From Callipepla californica brunnescens (lineage: Eukaryota; Chordata; Aves; Galliformes; Odontophoridae), in assembly GCA_023055505.1 (NCBI GenBank), contig JALIRH010000077.1, positions 868,001-932,000 on the forward strand: a stretch of DNA of 64,000 bases, read 5' to 3'. This document shows positions 61,201 to 64,000 of this stretch, piece after piece. Within the stretch, counting starts at the first letter, position 1, and each line of letters begins with the position of its first letter. The position numbers and the translations under genes are program-made. The notes under the pieces were generated by a model that was given only the letters and a program-made list of their open reading frames with translations, searched no databases and was not told the DNA's origin.

Positions 61201-64000
61201 AAGAACAAGCTGGTGCAAGGTTGTGTTTAGTACGTACAATCTGTTATTTTCTTAATTGTGCTCTCATCCTGATTTTTATGTACAATACTTTATGGATGTA
61301 ACTTATGTCACCCAGGATATTCAGCGCTGCGGGAAGGCGAAGCCACACCTCTGCTGTTTGTGAGATGACTCCTCTGTAGCTATGCTGTGTGTGTCATACT
61401 TGCACAGCCTGTTGCCTTTCTGATCTCTGAGGCAAATCAGGATCACAGCTGATGCTGCCATCCTTCAGCATCAGGTGCTGGCTACAGGTTATCTCCTGCA
61501 AGGCAGGAATCCAGACCTTGCTTTTGCTAAGAGCGAAACATGAATTATGAGTTAAGAAGAAGGAAAAAAACATAGCAGCAACAAAAAAATGAAGTTAGCA
61601 CTTAAGGAATGTTGGATGGATTGCATAGTTCTACACCACCATGAAATAATCTATGCTTGTTCCAATTTGTAGACATTTTCGGAGTGCTGCGCATCCCACC
61701 GGCACTTTACTTCGGGGTCAGTAGGCTATAGTTGTTTCTGTGATTTACAGAGACACAGTCACCCTTCCAAGGGATATGACTCATGCTATAGTGAAACTCC
61801 TCTGGGGTCTGTCCCTTCCGGACTTGCCGTCTGTCCATGGCATGCAGACAGATGGCTGGACAAGATCCCTCCCTTTTAGCAGCCTAATGGAGAGCAGCTT
61901 TATTTCCTTTGGGGTTAAAAAAAAGAAAAAGCCTCAGAGTGGTTGCTTGTAAGTACTGCCAGTGGGAAGCCTAGCATTGAACATCTATCCTCCAGATTTC
62001 ACATTACTGCTGTCCAACCATTCAGTAATGCAGTTAACTGCCATGGACATGCTCAGAATTAAGGATGAAATATTTATAAGATTGGAGCCGGCTGTTTGTC
62101 TGCACGAATGCCTATTTAATTCTAGTTTGTTAGGAACTCTACTATATTAAAATACCATTTGAAGATCACCCTTTTCAAGCGATGCTCATTGAAGTCTATA
62201 GTAAGAGATCAAAAGAGCAGCACTCTCTTGTAGAGCTCGTAATCTGCTTGTGCCTGGAGTACCCAATTGTAGATTTTTTGGAGTTTTTTTTCTTGTTCTG
62301 TCTGAGGCGTGTGGTTGGTGATGAGCTAAAACGTCTCTCTGCGGCAGAGCTTCAGAGATATAATATCACTTGTACACGGAAGGCTTCAAAGTTGTATTGC
62401 CAAAAGTCTAGACAGGAGAATCTGATGCGCTCATACAAAGTTATGACTCAGCCTCATGCCTCAAGGAGCATTTCTGCAAATAATTGAGTTTTTCACAGAC
62501 CAGGCTCTGAGTTTTCTTTTCCTGAGCAAGAACAAGGAGCAAAGTTTGGGGTCACCTGCCCTCCATCAAGAGCCCTCTCCCATTTTCTTCAGAGCAGGCG
62601 AATTTAATTGCTCTCCAGACCTGATCTTAACCTAGCACTTCTCATGTAAAACTTAATGAAGCAAACAAAGCTCTGTTTCTCCTGATGTTTAGCTGCCTTT
62701 ATCTTCTTCTGCATCCTATCCATGGCCCTGCTATTATCCCTCAGGATGCTGAATCATGCTTGTTTTTCAGCCAGTGCCTACCAGCATTTGACGCATCCCA
62801 AAAGGTGCTGGGCAGGCACAGATGCCTATGGCACAGGGAGCGGCTGCAGGAAAGCAGGAGAGCTGGCAGACTCAGAGAACACAAACTTATTTTCAGTTTT
62901 AAGTGCTGGAGCTCTTTTCTGTTGAAGAGTAAACATAGTGTGGTTCTTGCGGCAAGAGGATGGCAGGTAAGCAGCTACTGCTGCTGAAAACCTGGTGTGT
63001 AATTATGGTGGTACTGTGTCCTGCAGCAGAAAAGCTATTCAACCCACGTGGGCCCATCTAGCTAATAAACTGAAGAGAGAAATCATTTCTGCAGATGCAT
63101 TTAATGATATCTGCTGGGCTAATTACCTTTCCAGCTCGTGGTATGCCACCCTGCAAAACGTATCTGTGTTGCCATAGGCAAAGAGTTACTGAATGTGTAA
63201 TGTCAACCCAGTAGTAGTGTGGGGATGGGCCTCTGTACACTGCACACACCTTTCCAGTGAAAAGCTGCCATTTAGCTCTTCTTGATGTGCGGAGCTTTGC
63301 ATCCAGAGTGTGTCCAGCCACTGGAGATGTTCAAGCAGTGCTGGCTGTATTAGAAGTGGGGAATGTGTGCACGCTGAGGTTGAATGGTAGGTGCAAGGCT
63401 CTGGACCAGGTTTCTTAAGGTTTGCTTTTCTCCCTTCTTAAGTACAACAAATTTCCCAGAATGTCTGCTATTCCTGTGCCATATGTATTTCTATTTCGTG
63501 GCAATTACCTTTCTTCCAGGCCCCATCTCTGAAATTAATTCAGGCTTTAATTCGGCATTGTTTTCAAGTCTTGGAATAGACCTTTTCCCCATTTCAAGAC
63601 TTTGCAGTGGGACCTTTCCTTGCTGGCAGTGCAGAATCAGGCTCTATCATTGGTTATCAGTTTTGATTGCAGCCCCTGGACACAAAATAAGTGTCACTGG
63701 CTGTTCCTGTGAACGATACAGCTAAGCTTCTAAGTACATGGTGCATTAAAGCAAATCCATCTTGTTCAGCCTGTCCCTGTCCCCGTTTGGTGATGGTGAG
63801 CTTCCCAGAGCTACTGGGAGCGTGGAGACCAACTGGAAATACCATTCCTTAGTGTTTCAACGTTTAAAAATAAACAGATTGTGTTTATCGCTGAACAAAG
63901 TCAGGTTTTATTTTAGGCAAACACGAAATCTGAGCATAGCTTTTGTAAGACACTACGGTGCTCCCATTACAGCATCAGTTCTCCATGTGGAAAGCTCGTG
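58201..64000 (+). other. Intronic sequence to the window end, no gene recognised
   Basis: Continuation of the intron after the 49444 exon (at least 14.4 kb long). I recognise no exon, RNA gene or mobile element. AT-rich tracts occur near 59805-59825 and 61150-61185; the latter includes two palindromes of 12 bp. Frames of up to 119 codons show no known motif. Confidence 0.5.
61160..61184. repeat. Tandem pair of 12-bp AT palindromes
   Basis: TATATTAATATA occurs twice (61160-61171 and 61173-61184) separated by a single G. Each unit is a perfect palindrome, so the pair can also fold as a cruciform. Confidence 0.85.

Noticed and set aside
49539..64000. The following PRKG1 exon (beginning with the second half of the phosphate-binding cassette)
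   Set aside because: No stretch encoding the expected EDVRTANVIA-like peptide was seen; it probably lies downstream of the window.
1..64000. CRISPR arrays, bacterial operons, phage or other defence-like systems
   Set aside because: Vertebrate splice-separated exons and avian retroelements show a bird nuclear genome; no regularly spaced repeats or prokaryotic gene organisation are present.

Overview
The window is intronic DNA of a vertebrate protein kinase gene, almost certainly from a bird. Three short exons on the + strand (18256-18319, 44707-44784, 49444-49538) join in frame and encode consecutive pieces of PRKG1 (cGMP-dependent protein kinase 1). They cover the start and most of the second cyclic-nucleotide-binding domain (CNB-B), up to the glutamate of the phosphate-binding cassette. 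All three have consensus AG acceptors and GT donors. The exons before and after lie outside the window, so it samples the middle of a very large gene. An avian source is inferred from many CR1 LINE fragments, an avian-type endogenous retroviral solo LTR and about 40% GC by eye. Species cannot be settled.

Layout. 1-18255 is the 3' part of one intron. It holds an antisense CR1 copy (7570-8450), an unclassified palindrome-rich repeat (10843-11045), a small antisense CR1 scrap (about 11255-11325) and a sense CR1 3' end (14752-14932). The next intron, 18320-44706 (26.4 kb), holds a second, inverted copy of the unclassified repeat (21681-21890), two overlapping CR1 reverse-transcriptase fragments (22705-23100 and 23110-23430), a solo LTR with an intact 5-bp target duplication (23699-24062) and a sense CR1 3' end with an open C-terminal frame (38380-38657). 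The 44785-49443 intron is short and carries a T29 tract and the left arm of an inverted repeat (48619-48775). The intron after 49538 carries the right arm (50410-50566), a 2-kb antisense CR1 (52909-54912), a relatively GC-rich block (about 56550-57520) and an ancient amniote repeat remnant (57885-58200).

The most notable observation is the inverted duplication: two 157-bp arms, 150/157 identical without gaps, sit on either side of the 95-bp exon at 49444-49538. In the pre-mRNA they could fold into a long double-stranded stem with this exon in a 1.6-kb loop, an arrangement known in other genes to favour circular RNA formation, exon skipping or adenosine editing. No other protein-coding gene, structural RNA gene, CRISPR array or bacterial-type system was found. 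Apart from the three exons and the LINE-derived frames, the open reading frames look like chance.
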